Source of the DNA: Micromonospora avicenniae
GTDB taxonomy: Bacteria; Actinomycetota; Actinomycetes; Mycobacteriales; Micromonosporaceae
DNA: 64,000 nucleotides
Direction of reading: 5' to 3'
NCBI RefSeq assembly: GCF_900156065.1
Contig: NZ_FTNF01000022.1
Span: forward strand, 28,700 to 92,699
Below the pieces are notes generated by a model. The model saw only the letters and a program-made list of their open reading frames with translations. It made no database searches and was not told the DNA's origin. Below, in pieces: positions 1 through 8,395 of the stretch. The stretch's first letter is position 1. Each line of letters starts with the position of its first letter. The position numbers were made by a program, and so were the translations under genes.

Positions 1-2
1 CC

Positions 3-2435
3 GGTGGCCCGGAGCTGTTCCGTTCGCACGTGACGATCCGGTTCCGGGCGGTTCCCGGCGTCGACACGTTCGCCGAGGTGAAGCCCGCGAAGCTGCTGGC
101 GGTACGCCTCAACGACGAGGACCTCGACCCCGCGCTGCTGACCGACAACCGGCTCCCTCTGAGCGGGCTGCGGGAGCGCAACACGCTGATTGTCGAGGCG
201 GAGATGGCGTACTCGAACACGGGTGAGGGCCTCCACCGCTTCGTCGACCCGGCTGACGGGGAGACCTACCTCTACGCCATGTCGTTCCTCGACGACGTGC
301 AGCGCATCTTCCCCGCCTTCGACCAGCCCGACCTGAAGGCGTCGTTCACGCTCACCGTCACCGCACCTGAGGAGTGGACGGTCGCGGCGAACGAACAGGT
401 CGTCGCCACGCCCCGGCCCGGGCGTTGGGAGTTCGCCCCGACCCGGCCGCTCTCCACGTACCTCTTCACGTTGATCGCGGGGCCGTACCACGTCCGGCGG
501 GACGAGCACGACGGGATCCCGCTCGCCGTCTACTGCCGCCGGTCGCTGGCCGAGCACCTCGACGCCGACGCCGACGAGATCTTCACCGTCACCAAGCAGA
601 GCTTCGACCGGTTCCACGAGCTGTTCACCGAGCGCTATCCGTTCGGCAAGTACGACCAGGCGTTCGTGCCGGAGTTCAACGCCGGTGCCATGGAGAACCC
701 CGGCCTGGTCACCTTCCGCGACGACCTCGTGTTCCGGTCCGCGGTGACCGACACCGAGCGTGAGCGGCGGGCCACCACCATCGCGCACGAGATGGCGCAC
801 ATGTGGTTCGGTGACCTGGTCACCATGCGCTGGTGGGACGACCTCTGGCTCAACGAGTCCTTCGCCGACTACCTGGGCACCCGGGTGACCGCGGAGGCGA
901 CCCGGTTCGACCGGGCGTGGACCACGTTCGCCCTGCGCCGGAAGGCGTGGGGGTACGCGGCCGACCAGCGCCCCTCCACTCACCCGGTCGCCCCGCACGA
1001 GGTGGTCGACGCGGCGGAGGGCCTGTTGAACTTCGACGGCATCTCGTACGCCAAGGGCGCGAGCGTGCTGCGACAGCTGGTCGCCTGGCTGGGCGACGAG
1101 GCATTCCTGGCCGGGTTGAACCGCCACTTCGCGACGCACCGGTTCGGCAACGCGACGCTCGCCGACCTGCTCGCCAACCTCTCGGCGGCCAGCGGTCGTG
1201 ACCTCGCCGACTGGGCCGAGCGCTGGCTGCGCCAGGCGCAGGTGAACACGCTGCGAGCCGAGGTGACCGTAGACGCGGACGGGCGCTACCGGGAAGTCGC
1301 AGTGGTGCAGACCGCGCCCGAGTCGCACCCGGTGCTGCGTCCGCACCGCATCGGCGTCGGCCGGTACGCCGCCGACGGCACGGTCGACCGCATCGAGGTG
1401 GACGTGGCCGCCGACGCGCCGGACGGCCGGACGGTGCTGGACGAGCTGACCGGCCTCCCGGCCGCCAGACTGCTACTGCCCAACGACGGTGACCTCACAT
1501 ATGCGAAGGTGCGCCTCGACCCCGCCTCGGCGGACGCCGTGCCGTTGGTGCTGCCCGGTCTGGCCGATCCGTTGGCCCGGGCGCTGCTCTGGCGGGAGGC
1601 CTTGGACGCGGCGACCGACGGGGAGCGGCCGGTGAGCGGGCTGGTCTCGCTGATCGCCGCGGCGCTTCCCGCCGAGACCGAGGTGATCATCGCCGAGGAC
1701 CTGTTGGCGCAGAGCCGGTCGCTGGTCGACCGCTATCTCGACGCGGCGACCCGCGAGGCGTCGCTCGCCCTGATCGCGGAGGCCTGCGCCACCCTGCTGC
1801 GCGGCGCGCCGTCCGGCGGGTCGCTTCAACTCGCCGCCGCGCGCGGGCTGATCAGCGCCACCACCGACACCGACCTGCTGGTCGGCTGGCTCGCCGGCCG
1901 GGCGGTGCCGGCGGGACTGTCCGTCGACGCCGAGCTGCGCTGGGCGGTGCTGCGCCGCCTGGTCGTGCTCGGTGCGGCCGGCGAGCCGGAGATCGTTGCC
2001 GAGGCCGCGGCCGACCGCAGCGCGGCCGGCGCCGAACAGGCCGCCCGGTGCCGCGCCGCGCTCCCTGACGCGGACGCCAAGCGCGCCGCCTGGGAGATCG
2101 TGGTGAGCAACACGGAGCTCTCCAATCGGCTGGTGGAGGCGGCCGCGGAAGGCTTCTGGCAACCCGAGCAGGCCGAGCTGACCTCGCCGTACGTCGACCG
2201 GTACTTCGCCGACATGCCGGCCACCGCGCGGCTGCGTACTCCCTGGACCGCCGACCGGGTCGCCGGCCTCGCCTTTCCCCGTTACGCGGTGGCGCAGCCC
2301 ACCCGGGAGGCGGCGGCGGCGCTGCTGGCTCGCGACGACCTGACGCCCGGCCTGCGCCGGGTGGTCACCGATGCGGACGACGACCTGCGCCGGGCGCTGA
2401 TCGTCCGCACGGCGGTCGCGGCCGCCACCGCCTGA
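3..2435 (+). CDS. pepN: Aminopeptidase N (M1 zinc metallopeptidase), 5' end outside window
   Basis: Removes N-terminal amino acids from peptides in the cytoplasm. The frame is open from the window edge, and the residues before the first GTG (position 30) still read as M1 N-domain sequence, so the true start lies upstream. Seen: GAMEN exopeptidase motif at visible residues 228-232, and HEMAH at 262-266 with the third zinc ligand Glu at 285 in NESFAD, giving the exact HExxH-x18-E spacing. A C-terminal ERAP1-like helical domain follows. The visible 810 residues are close to the full length of actinobacterial PepN (about 850). A strong hairpin lies just after the stop. The next gene is convergent. 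Confidence 0.96.
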   Translation, partial: GGPELFRSHVTIRFRAVPGVDTFAEVKPAKLLAVRLNDEDLDPALLTDNRLPLSGLRERNTLIVEAEMAYSNTGEGLHRFVDPADGETYLYAMSFLDDVQRIFPAFDQPDLKASFTLTVTAPEEWTVAANEQVVATPRPGRWEFAPTRPLSTYLFTLIAGPYHVRRDEHDGIPLAVYCRRSLAEHLDADADEIFTVTKQSFDRFHELFTERYPFGKYDQAFVPEFNAGAMENPGLVTFRDDLVFRSAVTDTERERRATTIAHEMAHMWFGDLVTMRWWDDLWLNESFADYLGTRVTAEATRFDRAWTTFALRRKAWGYAADQRPSTHPVAPHEVVDAAEGLLNFDGISYAKGASVLRQLVAWLGDEAFLAGLNRHFATHRFGNATLADLLANLSAASGRDLADWAERWLRQAQVNTLRAEVTVDADGRYREVAVVQTAPESHPVLRPHRIGVGRYAADGTVDRIEVDVAADAPDGRTVLDELTGLPAARLLLPNDGDLTYAKVRLDPASADAVPLVLPGLADPLARALLWREALDAATDGERPVSGLVSLIAAALPAETEVIIAEDLLAQSRSLVDRYLDAATREASLALIAEACATLLRGAPSGGSLQLAAARGLISATTDTDLLVGWLAGRAVPAGLSVDAELRWAVLRRLVVLGAAGEPEIVAEAAADRSAAGAEQAARCRAALPDADAKRAAWEIVVSNTELSNRLVEAAAEGFWQPEQAELTSPYVDRYFADMPATARLRTPWTADRVAGLAFPRYAVAQPTREAAAALLARDDLTPGLRRVVTDADDDLRRALIVRTAVAAATA

Positions 2436-2512
2436 CCCACCCTCGGACGCGCCGCCCCGCCGACCGGGCGCCCCGGCGACCGGATGCTTCGGCGGCGGGG
2501 TGCTTCGGTGGC

Positions 2513-2540
2513 GGGGTGCGCACCCCCAGGTGCGCACCCC
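2513..2540. terminator. Bidirectional hairpin between pepN and the convergent monooxygenase
   Basis: Perfect 12-bp arms GGGGTGCGCACC (2513-2524) and its complement (2529-2540) around a 4-nt loop. It sits between two convergent stop codons and can terminate both transcripts. No T-tract follows, as is common in high-GC actinobacteria. Confidence 0.7.
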
Positions 2541-2548
2541 TGGGGCCG

Positions 2549-3754
2549 TCAGCGCAACGCCGGCTCGGTGGTGACCGGCGCGTCCCAGTCGATGACGTGG
2601 CGCTGCTCGGGGCCCAGCGTCCGCTCCGGGTTCATGGCGGTCCGCATGAGCAGCGGCATGAGCATCGGCATGAGCGTCCTGGCCAGCGGACCGGGTGCCT
2701 TGGTGTGGTTGATCCGTGCCGCCCGTGCGGCGATCCGCTCCACCCGGGCCCGCCGAAGCCGTTCGTACGCGGCGAAGGCCGACGGGACGTCGGGCAGATC
2801 CCGCAGGCAGCGGGCGAGTTGCACGGCGCTCTCGATCGCCAGCGACGCGCCCTGGCCGGAACTGTTCGACGGCGCGTGCGCCGCGTCACCCACCAGCACC
2901 ATCCGGCCACGGTGCCAGCGCGGCACCGGGGGCATGATCAGCAGGGAGCCCACCGTCTGGAGGCTCTCGGGGTCGGTCGTACCCACGAGTTGGGCGCCGG
3001 GGTCGTCGTCGCCGTACGCGGTGCGGAGCCGGCGCAGCCACTCCTGCGGGGGCACCGCGCGCGCCTCGGTGAGCGTCATCGGATGCTCCTGCGGCAGGTT
3101 CGCTCCCCAGCGCGTGCCGCCGCCCGGCTCCGGCCAGTAGAGGTAGTACGCCTGCCGGCCGAAGGCGAACGTCATGGTGCCCGGTTCGGCGGACACCTCG
3201 TGCCGGGCGACCGCCTCGAAACCGAGCAGGCCGGTGCCGTGGGGACCCGGCGCGGCCGGGTCGATGAGCGTACGCACCGTGGAGCGGATTCCGTCGGCGC
3301 CGACGAGGACGTCGGCCGTGGCGGTACTGCCGTCGGCGAAGAGCGCCGTGACGCCGTCCCCGCCCTCCCGTACGTCGACCAGGCGTTTGTCGTGTTCGAT
3401 CACGATGCCCTCGGCGACGGCGTGGTCGTGCAGCGCCCGATGGAGTTCGGCTCGGTGGACCACCCGCGGCGGCGGTGTGTCGGCCAGGCCCGGCAGCTCG
3501 ACGGATTTCCGGCCGAAGGCCATCACCGAGCGGTGGACGGGGGTCGCGATCGCGGTGACCGCACGGTCGGCGTTGACGGCGCCCAGCGCGGCGACGCCGT
3601 TGGGGGCGAGTGCGAGGGTGCCGCCGATGCCGTCGGCGGTGCTCGGGTACGCCTCGTGGACGGTCGCCGTGATGCCCGCTCGGTTCAGTGCGAGCGCGGT
3701 CACCGGGCCGGCGATCCCGCCGCCGATGACGATGGCGGTTTCAACTGTCGTCAT
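2549..3754 (-). CDS. FAD-dependent aromatic-type monooxygenase
   Basis: Group A flavoprotein monooxygenase, which hydroxylates small, often aromatic, substrates using NAD(P)H and O2. Of 401 residues, the FAD fingerprint GGGIAG is at 11-16, the DG motif (GADGIRSTVR) near 152-161, and the second FAD motif GDAAHAPSNSSGQG at 289-302. The ATG at 3754 is chosen because GGGAGAGG lies just upstream; the frame stays open further 5' but without motifs. Substrate is unknown. The padR gene lies upstream on the same strand, separated by a strong hairpin, so this gene probably has its own promoter in 3755-3971, possibly under PadR control. Confidence 0.9.
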   Translation of the reverse strand: MTTVETAIVIGGGIAGPVTALALNRAGITATVHEAYPSTADGIGGTLALAPNGVAALGAVNADRAVTAIATPVHRSVMAFGRKSVELPGLADTPPPRVVHRAELHRALHDHAVAEGIVIEHDKRLVDVREGGDGVTALFADGSTATADVLVGADGIRSTVRTLIDPAAPGPHGTGLLGFEAVARHEVSAEPGTMTFAFGRQAYYLYWPEPGGGTRWGANLPQEHPMTLTEARAVPPQEWLRRLRTAYGDDDPGAQLVGTTDPESLQTVGSLLIMPPVPRWHRGRMVLVGDAAHAPSNSSGQGASLAIESAVQLARCLRDLPDVPSAFAAYERLRRARVERIAARAARINHTKAPGPLARTLMPMLMPLLMRTAMNPERTLGPEQRHVIDWDAPVTTEPALR

Positions 3755-3780
3755 GTTCCTCTCCCTGGTGGTCGATGCGG

Positions 3781-3870
3781 GTGCGTGGCACCGACGCGGT
3801 GTCGTCGGTGCGTGCGTGGTCGCGCCGACGTGCTGTGTCGGCGTGCGTGGCGGCACCGACGGTGTCGTCG
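3781..3870. repeat. Imperfect 26-28 bp direct repeat in the monooxygenase leader
   Basis: Segments 3781-3806 and 3843-3870 share GTGCGTGG followed by CACCGACG and GGTGTCGTCG, with small indels. The first copy also forms an inverted pair CACCGAC/GTCGGTG (3789-3795 and 3804-3810). Located between the padR terminator and the monooxygenase start, so a regulatory role is possible but unproven. Confidence 0.45.
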
Positions 3871-3971
3871 CTGTCCGCCTTGGCGCACCTACCTGGGAGG
3901 GAAGCCCGGCTATCCTCGTGATTGCCGCTTCGGGGCCGAGCACCTTCCCAGGTGCGGTGCCGAGGTATGCG

Positions 3972-4003
3972 CCCCGGCGCGGTGTTGGCGCACCGCGCCG
4001 GGG
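3972..4003 (-). terminator. Terminator hairpin of padR
   Basis: Perfect 13-bp arms CCCCGGCGCGGTG (3972-3984) and CACCGCGCCGGGG (3991-4003) with a 6-nt loop, starting 9 bp beyond the padR stop codon. Confidence 0.75.
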
Positions 4004-4012
4004 CCGTCCGTC

Positions 4013-4660
4013 TCACTGCGTCGCGTCGCCCCTCTCGGTGGGTCCGGTCAGTTCGGGTGGCAGCTCACCTGTCTCGTGGAAGGTGCGCCACTGGTCGAGC
4101 CCTGGATAGGTGCCGGCGGTGAACTCGGCGAGCAGGTCGCGGACCCAGGCGGCCTCGGCCTCCTGGATGGCCAGCTCGTACTCGGACTCGACCAGAAGCA
4201 GCCGGGGGAGCTGCCGCTGGTACTCCGCGAGGCTGTCGCGCCCGGCCTGGAGGGTCTCCTCCAGCTTCGAGAGGCGTTGACGTAGCAGCGCCACCACCTC
4301 GTCGGGCGGAAGGACGGCCAGCACGCTGAGCCCGGCCCGGAACCGGTGATGCTCCGGCTCCGGGGTGGACACCAGCTCCCGCGCCCAGTCGCGCATCTCC
4401 GCGTGGCCCTCGTCGGTGATCCGGTAGACCGTGCGCTCGGGGCGCCGGCCTGCGCGCACGCTCTCCACGGCCTCGATCAGGCCGTGCCGGTCCATGTTGC
4501 GGATCACCGTGTAGAACGACCCCCACTTGATGTCCATGTCCTGGTCCTTGCCCCAGGCGCGCAGGGTCGTGGCGATCTCGTACGGGTGCATGGGCCGCTG
4601 GGCGAGGGCGGACAGCACGGCAAGGGCGAGCAGGTTGCCGACTCGGCGTTGCTTCGGCAC
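4013..4660 (-). CDS. PadR family transcriptional regulator
   Basis: DNA-binding repressor of 215 residues. The first ~90 residues are the PadR winged helix (HPYEIATTLRAWG..., then GSFYTVIRNMDRHGLIEAVE). The second half is the helical dimerisation domain typical of longer PadR proteins (LSKLEETLQAGRDSLAEYQRQL). GTG at 4660 is chosen because AAGGGAGGG precedes it by a few bases. A near-perfect -10 (TATACT, complement of 4699-4704) overlaps an imperfect palindrome, which suggests autoregulation. The FAD monooxygenase downstream is the obvious second target. The effector is unknown; many PadR proteins sense phenolics or drugs. Confidence 0.92.
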   Translation of the reverse strand: MPKQRRVGNLLALAVLSALAQRPMHPYEIATTLRAWGKDQDMDIKWGSFYTVIRNMDRHGLIEAVESVRAGRRPERTVYRITDEGHAEMRDWARELVSTPEPEHHRFRAGLSVLAVLPPDEVVALLRQRLSKLEETLQAGRDSLAEYQRQLPRLLLVESEYELAIQEAEAAWVRDLLAEFTAGTYPGLDQWRTFHETGELPPELTGPTERGDATQ

Positions 4661-4686
4661 GGGCCCTCCCTTCCTTCGTTCACGAT

Positions 4687-4702
4687 TACTTGTAGACGAG
4701 TA
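4687..4702. promoter_or_regulatory. Candidate PadR operator overlapping the padR -10
   Basis: TACTTGTAGACGAGTA is an imperfect dyad (12 of 16 positions symmetric, TACT...AGTA ends). The minus-strand -10 hexamer TATACT (4704-4699) overlaps it, so a bound repressor would block padR transcription. Confidence 0.5.
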
Positions 4703-4870
4703 TACGGATCCGAGTGTGGCGAGCGCAACGTCTTTGACTTCACGGAGCCGTGGGTGCAGAGCGAGCCGGGTGGCACGGCTGCCGTTGATCGTCGCGTCCC
4801 CGGGCGGCCCGGCGGGCGCGCGTGGTGCGGACCACGTCACCACCGAGGGTGCTCGCGGCGGCCTCCGGCC

Positions 4871-4883
4871 TACGATCACTGGG
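4871..4883 (+). promoter_or_regulatory. Leaderless promoter -10 of nadD
   Basis: TACGAT at 4871-4876, then 6 nt, then GTG at 4883. No ribosome binding site upstream. Confidence 0.5.
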
Positions 4884-5479
4884 TGGAGGAAGATATCCGG
4901 CGGATCGGGATCATGGGTGGCACCTTCGACCCGATCCACCACGGGCACCTGGTCGCGGCGAGCGAGGTGGCGGACCGGTTCGGGCTGGACGAGGTGGTCT
5001 TCGTGCCCACCGGTCAGCCATGGCAGAAGACCGACACGCCGGTCAGCCCGACCGAGGACCGCTACCTGATGACGGTGATCGCCACCGCCTCCAACCCGCG
5101 CTTTCAGGTGAGCCGCGTCGACATCGACCGCGGTGGCCCGACGTACACCGTCGACACGCTCCGGGACCTGCACGCCGCGTACGGCCCCAAGGTCCAGCTC
5201 TACTTCATCACCGGAGCGGACGCGCTGGAGAAGATCCTCTCCTGGAAGGACCTGGACGAGATCTTCGAACTGGCGCACTTCATCGGTGTGACCCGGCCGG
5301 GCTTCGAGCTCACCGACAAGCACCTGCCCGCCGACACGGTCAGTCTCGTGCAGGTGCCGGCCATGGCCATCTCCTCGACCGACTGCCGTGCGCGCGTCGC
5401 ACGGGGGGAGCCGGTCTGGTACCTGGTGCCGGATGGTGTGGTGCAGTACATCGCCAAGCGAGGTCTCTACCAGCGGTGA
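4883..5479 (+). CDS. nadD: Nicotinate-nucleotide adenylyltransferase
   Basis: Adenylates nicotinate mononucleotide to NaAD in NAD synthesis. Of 198 residues, the nucleotidyltransferase signature GGTFDPIHHGH is at 12-22 (HxGH at 19-22), and the second motif ISSTDCR at 163-169. GTG at 4883 is preceded by TACGAT and 6 nt with no Shine-Dalgarno, which fits a leaderless transcript; ATG 4913 is too far into the motif. First gene of the conserved nadD-rsfS-phosphatase order. Confidence 0.95.
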   Translation: MEEDIRRIGIMGGTFDPIHHGHLVAASEVADRFGLDEVVFVPTGQPWQKTDTPVSPTEDRYLMTVIATASNPRFQVSRVDIDRGGPTYTVDTLRDLHAAYGPKVQLYFITGADALEKILSWKDLDEIFELAHFIGVTRPGFELTDKHLPADTVSLVQVPAMAISSTDCRARVARGEPVWYLVPDGVVQYIAKRGLYQR

Positions 5480-5492
5480 TAAGCCCGGTATG

Positions 5493-5507
5493 CCCCTGAT
5501 TCAGGGG
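5493..5507. repeat. Perfect short palindrome between nadD and rsfS
   Basis: CCCCTGA-T-TCAGGGG, 7-bp arms around one base. The loop is too small for a good terminator, so an operator is as likely. Function unknown. Confidence 0.4.
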
Positions 5508-5588
5508 GTTAACGGCCAGAACTGACGAGCCTCGACGACGCGACGTGTGAGACGCTTGAGAGGTCGCACGGTTGATCGAAGGAGAACG

Positions 5589-5996
5589 GTGACAGTTTCC
5601 GAACGCGCGTACGAGCTGGCGACCGCCGCGGCGCAGGCCGCCGCCGACAAGAAGGCGCAGGACATCGTCATCATCGACGTGGGTGACCAGCTCGCCATCA
5701 CCGACGCGTTCCTGCTCGCCGCCGCCCCCAACGAGCGTCAGGTGCTCGCCATCGTCGACGCCATCGAGGAACGCCTGCTGGAGCTGCCTGAGAAGGCCAA
5801 GCCGGTGCGGCGGGAGGGCGAGCGTGGCGGCCGGTGGGTGCTGCTCGACTACGTCGATGTCGTGGTGCACGTCCAGCACACCGAGGAGCGTGAGTTCTAC
5901 GCCCTCGACCGGCTGTGGAAGGACTGCCCGACCATCCCGTTCGTCGACCGGGCCCTGGTCGACGCCGAGTCCGGCGCCGGCTCCGCGGCCGAATGA
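5589..5996 (+). CDS. rsfS: Ribosomal silencing factor RsfS
   Basis: Binds ribosomal protein uL14 and blocks 30S-50S joining when nutrients are low. The protein has 135 residues with the DUF143 core (DIVIIDVGDQLAITDAFLLAAAP; WVLLDYVDVVVHVQ; REFYALDRLW). GTG 5589 is chosen for the AAGGAGAAC just upstream. Its stop overlaps the ATG of the next gene (ATGA at 5993-5996), so the two are translationally coupled. Confidence 0.95.
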   Translation: MTVSERAYELATAAAQAAADKKAQDIVIIDVGDQLAITDAFLLAAAPNERQVLAIVDAIEERLLELPEKAKPVRREGERGGRWVLLDYVDVVVHVQHTEEREFYALDRLWKDCPTIPFVDRALVDAESGAGSAAE

Positions 5997-6622
5997 CCCG
6001 GCTGATCGTCTGGCGGCACGGCAACACCGACTGGAACGCCGCCAACCGGGTCCAGGGTCAGACCGACGTACCCCTGAACGACCTGGGGCGGGATCAGGCG
6101 CGCGCGTCCGCGCCGCTGCTCGCCGCGCTGCGCCCGGACGCCATAGTGGCGAGCGACCTCAGCCGAGCCGCTGACACCGCTGCCGCGCTCGCCGCCGTGA
6201 CCGGACTGCCGGTGGCCAGCGACGCCCGGCTGCGGGAGCGCTACTTCGGGCGCTGGCAGGGCCTCACCCTCACCGAGGTCGCCGAGCGCTTTCCCGACGA
6301 GTACGCCCGCTGGCGCGCCGGGGACCCGGACCCGGGTGCCGAGATCGAGACGCTGCACGATCTCGGCAAGCGGGTCGGGGCCGCCCTCACCGCTGCCGCG
6401 GCCGCCGCTCCGGGCGGCACCGTCGTGGTCGCCACGCACGGTGGCGGCGCGCGGCAGGGCGTGGGACACCTGCTCGGCTGGGACGCATCCGTGCTGCGAA
6501 CGGTGGGCTCGCTGCAGAACTGCCACTGGACGGAGCTGCGCCACGACGACGTACGGGGCTGGCACCTGCGGGCGCACAACGCCGGCCTGGTCGTCGCCCC
6601 GGTGGTCGCCGACGCCGTCTGA
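5993..6622 (+). CDS. Histidine phosphatase family protein (phosphoglycerate mutase-like)
   Basis: Two-histidine phosphatase of 209 residues. RHGNT puts the phospho-accepting His at residue 9; other pocket residues are Arg58, Glu82 and His149 (ATHGGG). In mycobacteria the relative next to this cluster is glucosyl-3-phosphoglycerate phosphatase GpgP, so a sugar-phosphate substrate is plausible but not shown here. Start ATG overlaps the rsfS stop. Confidence 0.9.
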   Translation: MTRLIVWRHGNTDWNAANRVQGQTDVPLNDLGRDQARASAPLLAALRPDAIVASDLSRAADTAAALAAVTGLPVASDARLRERYFGRWQGLTLTEVAERFPDEYARWRAGDPDPGAEIETLHDLGKRVGAALTAAAAAAPGGTVVVATHGGGARQGVGHLLGWDASVLRTVGSLQNCHWTELRHDDVRGWHLRAHNAGLVVAPVVADAV

Positions 6623-6651
6623 GCCGACGCCGTCTCGCCGGCTCAGACGGC
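6614..6651 (+). terminator. Terminator hairpin after the phosphatase gene
   Basis: 13-bp perfect arms GCCGTCTGAGCCG (6614-6626) and CGGCTCAGACGGC (6639-6651). The left arm includes the stop codon. Confidence 0.65.
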
Positions 6652-6747
6652 CGTGCCCGGTCCGGATCGGCTGCGCCACGACCCAGCCCATGAGCGGCCG
6701 CCCGCGCTCTCGTGACGCGCGGCCTCGTCCTGTCGGACGGCATGGGC

Positions 6748-6761
6748 TAGCGTGCCGGACA
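6748..6761 (+). promoter_or_regulatory. Leaderless promoter -10 of degV gene
   Basis: TAGCGT (6748-6753), 7 nt, then ATG at 6761, with no Shine-Dalgarno. This favours ATG 6761 over the in-frame GTG at 6752, which lies inside the hexamer. Confidence 0.5.
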
Positions 6762-7642
6762 TGCCCGTCGCGGTCGTCACCGACTCCACCGCCTATCTCC
6801 CGGCCGAGCTGGTGCGTGCCCACCGGCTGACCGTGGTGCCCTTGACCGTCGTGCTCAACGGCGCGGAAGGGCTGGAGGGGGTGGAGGTCTCGCCGACCGA
6901 CGCGACCAGGGCACTCGGTGCCCGCCGGCTGACGGCGAGCACCTCCCGCCCCGCCCCCGAGCAGTTCGCGCAGACGTACCGCCGCCTGCTCGACACCGGC
7001 GCGGACGGTGTGGTGTCGGTGCACCTGTCGGCGGAACTGTCCGGCACGGTCGAGGCGGCCCGACTCGCGGCCGACGGCCTGAACGGCCGGGTCGCCGTGG
7101 TCGACAGCCGCTCCACCGGCATGGGGCTGGGCTTCCCGGTGCTCGCGGCCGCCGCGGCCGCAGCACAGGGCGCGGATCTCGACGGGGTACGTCGCGCCGC
7201 GGTCGACGCCGCGGCCCGGACCACCATCTACTTCTACCTGGACACGCTGGAGTTCCTCCGCCGTGGCGGTCGGATCAACGCGGCTGAGGCACTGCTCGGC
7301 ACCGCGCTGTCGGTCAAGCCGATCATGCACATGCCCGATGGGGCGATCGTGCTGCGGGAGAAGGTGCGTACGGCCAGCCGGGGCGTGGCCCGCCTGGTCG
7401 ACCTGGCCGTCGAGGCGGCCGGCGATGCCGAGGTCGATCTGGGCGTGCACCACCTCGCCGCCGCGGACCGGGCGGCGGCGCTGCTCGCCGCGTTGACCGA
7501 ACGGCTCGGCGACCAGGTGCGCGAGACGTACGTGTCGGAGGCCGGTGCCGTCGTCGCGGCGCACGCGGGACCGGGCCTGGCCGGGGTCGTCGTGCACCGC
7601 CGGTCGGACCCGGCGCCCGCCGGTGACGCCGGCCGGCCCTGA
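6761..7642 (+). CDS. DegV family fatty-acid-binding protein
   Basis: DegV/FakB-type protein (293 residues) that binds a fatty acid; in firmicutes FakB presents it to the FakA kinase. The N-terminal EDD signature VTDSTAYLP is at about 6-14, and SAELSGTVEAARLAA and VDSRSTGMGLGF are the expected binding-pocket loops. The C-terminal lobe has FLRRGGRINAAEALLG and LSVKPIMHM. No fakA homologue is visible in the window. Monocistronic by context. Confidence 0.92.
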   Translation: MPVAVVTDSTAYLPAELVRAHRLTVVPLTVVLNGAEGLEGVEVSPTDATRALGARRLTASTSRPAPEQFAQTYRRLLDTGADGVVSVHLSAELSGTVEAARLAADGLNGRVAVVDSRSTGMGLGFPVLAAAAAAAQGADLDGVRRAAVDAAARTTIYFYLDTLEFLRRGGRINAAEALLGTALSVKPIMHMPDGAIVLREKVRTASRGVARLVDLAVEAAGDAEVDLGVHHLAAADRAAALLAALTERLGDQVRETYVSEAGAVVAAHAGPGLAGVVVHRRSDPAPAGDAGRP

Positions 7643-7648
7643 CCGCCG

Positions 7649-7668
7649 GGGGCACGGATGACTGCCCC
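7649..7668 (+). terminator. Small hairpin after degV gene
   Basis: GGGGCA (7649-7654) pairs with TGCCCC (7663-7668) over an 8-nt loop, just past the stop. Short, so only a weak terminator candidate. Confidence 0.35.
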
Positions 7669-7893
7669 ATTGCCCGTGTCGAGGTCCTCGGTCGAGGAGG
7701 CGGAGTCCAGACGGCTCCGGACACCGGTGTTGTATCGAAGCAGGGTCTTGCCTGGTGCCTCGCCCGCGGCCGGGTCGACCCGGCCGCCCGCCGGCGCCGC
7801 CGGTCGTCGTCCGGGCCCGCCCCGTGGCCGGCCAGCGACTTCGACACCGTCCCGAGGCCGGGTCTTCGAAGTGGGATTGTCGGGTGAAATCGA

Positions 7894-7916
7894 CTCGCCG
7901 TCCGCTACGAGGCCAC
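7894..7916 (+). mobile_element. 23-bp IS5-type transposase fragment at the hxlR 3' end
   Basis: Read on the plus strand this is L-A-V-R-Y-E-A-T, a C-terminal motif of actinobacterial IS5-family transposases. It matches the complement of 9265-9287, inside the clear IS remnant, at 22 of 23 bases. The last codons and stop of hxlR fall inside it, so an old IS end appears to have been fused to that gene. Confidence 0.5.
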
Positions 7917-8303
7917 TTGTGTGTCCGTGCGGGCGTCGTAGGCGGCGCGGGCATCGTCGATCTGAGCGAGGTGCGCGACGCTCCATTCGAGCAGGGGTGC
8001 GGTGGCCTCGCGGAGGGTGATGCCCATCTCGGTGAGGTCGTAGCTGACATGCGGCGGCATCACGTTGTGAACGGTGCGTGTCAGGATTCCGTCACGCTCC
8101 AGACTGCGCAACTTCACGGTGAGCATGCGCTGGCTGATTCCGTCGATGGCCTTTTTGAGCTCGGTGAAACGGCGCGGTCCGTTTTTGAGGTTGCGCACGA
8201 CCAGTAGCGACCACTTGTCACCGACGATGTCGAGCACCACCCGGGTCCGGCACGCGTCGCTGGGCTGCGCCGCCGGCGGCGGATCCCCGTGTGTCACGTC
8301 CAT
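7905..8303 (-). CDS. HxlR family transcriptional regulator
   Basis: Winged-helix regulator of 132 residues with the HxlR signature: a Cys near the N-terminus (ACRTRVVLDIVGDKWSLLVV), RRFTELKKAIDGISQRMLTVKLRSLERDGIL, and the wing HVSYDLTEMGITL. Members often sense electrophiles or redox state through that Cys. ATG 8303 is chosen because GGAGG lies 5 nt upstream; GTG 8309 is an overlapping alternative. Divergent from the hydrolase, with a perfect dyad between them. Its stop lies in an IS-derived fragment, so the C-terminus may be trimmed. Confidence 0.9.
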   Translation of the reverse strand: MDVTHGDPPPAAQPSDACRTRVVLDIVGDKWSLLVVRNLKNGPRRFTELKKAIDGISQRMLTVKLRSLERDGILTRTVHNVMPPHVSYDLTEMGITLREATAPLLEWSVAHLAQIDDARAAYDARTDTQVAS

Positions 8304-8378
8304 GGTCACCTCCAGAGAACCGGGGCACCGAAAAGTGCCTTATTGCCACCGGTGCGTCACGTGCACCAGCATGCTCTT

Positions 8379-8395
8379 GGTACTCAAACAGTACC
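8379..8395. promoter_or_regulatory. Candidate HxlR operator
   Basis: GGTACT-CAAAC-AGTACC, a perfect 6-bp dyad with a 5-nt centre in the 182-bp divergent intergenic region. It resembles the TACT-Nx-AGTA sites of HxlR-family regulators such as YodB. Confidence 0.6.

Noticed and set aside
1473..2537. 354-residue minus-strand ORF opposite pepN
   Set aside because: Arg/Gly/Pro-rich shadow frame of a strongly supported gene; no domain pattern.
5897..8050. 717-residue minus-strand ORF
   Set aside because: Antisense of the phosphatase and degV genes with no recognisable motif.
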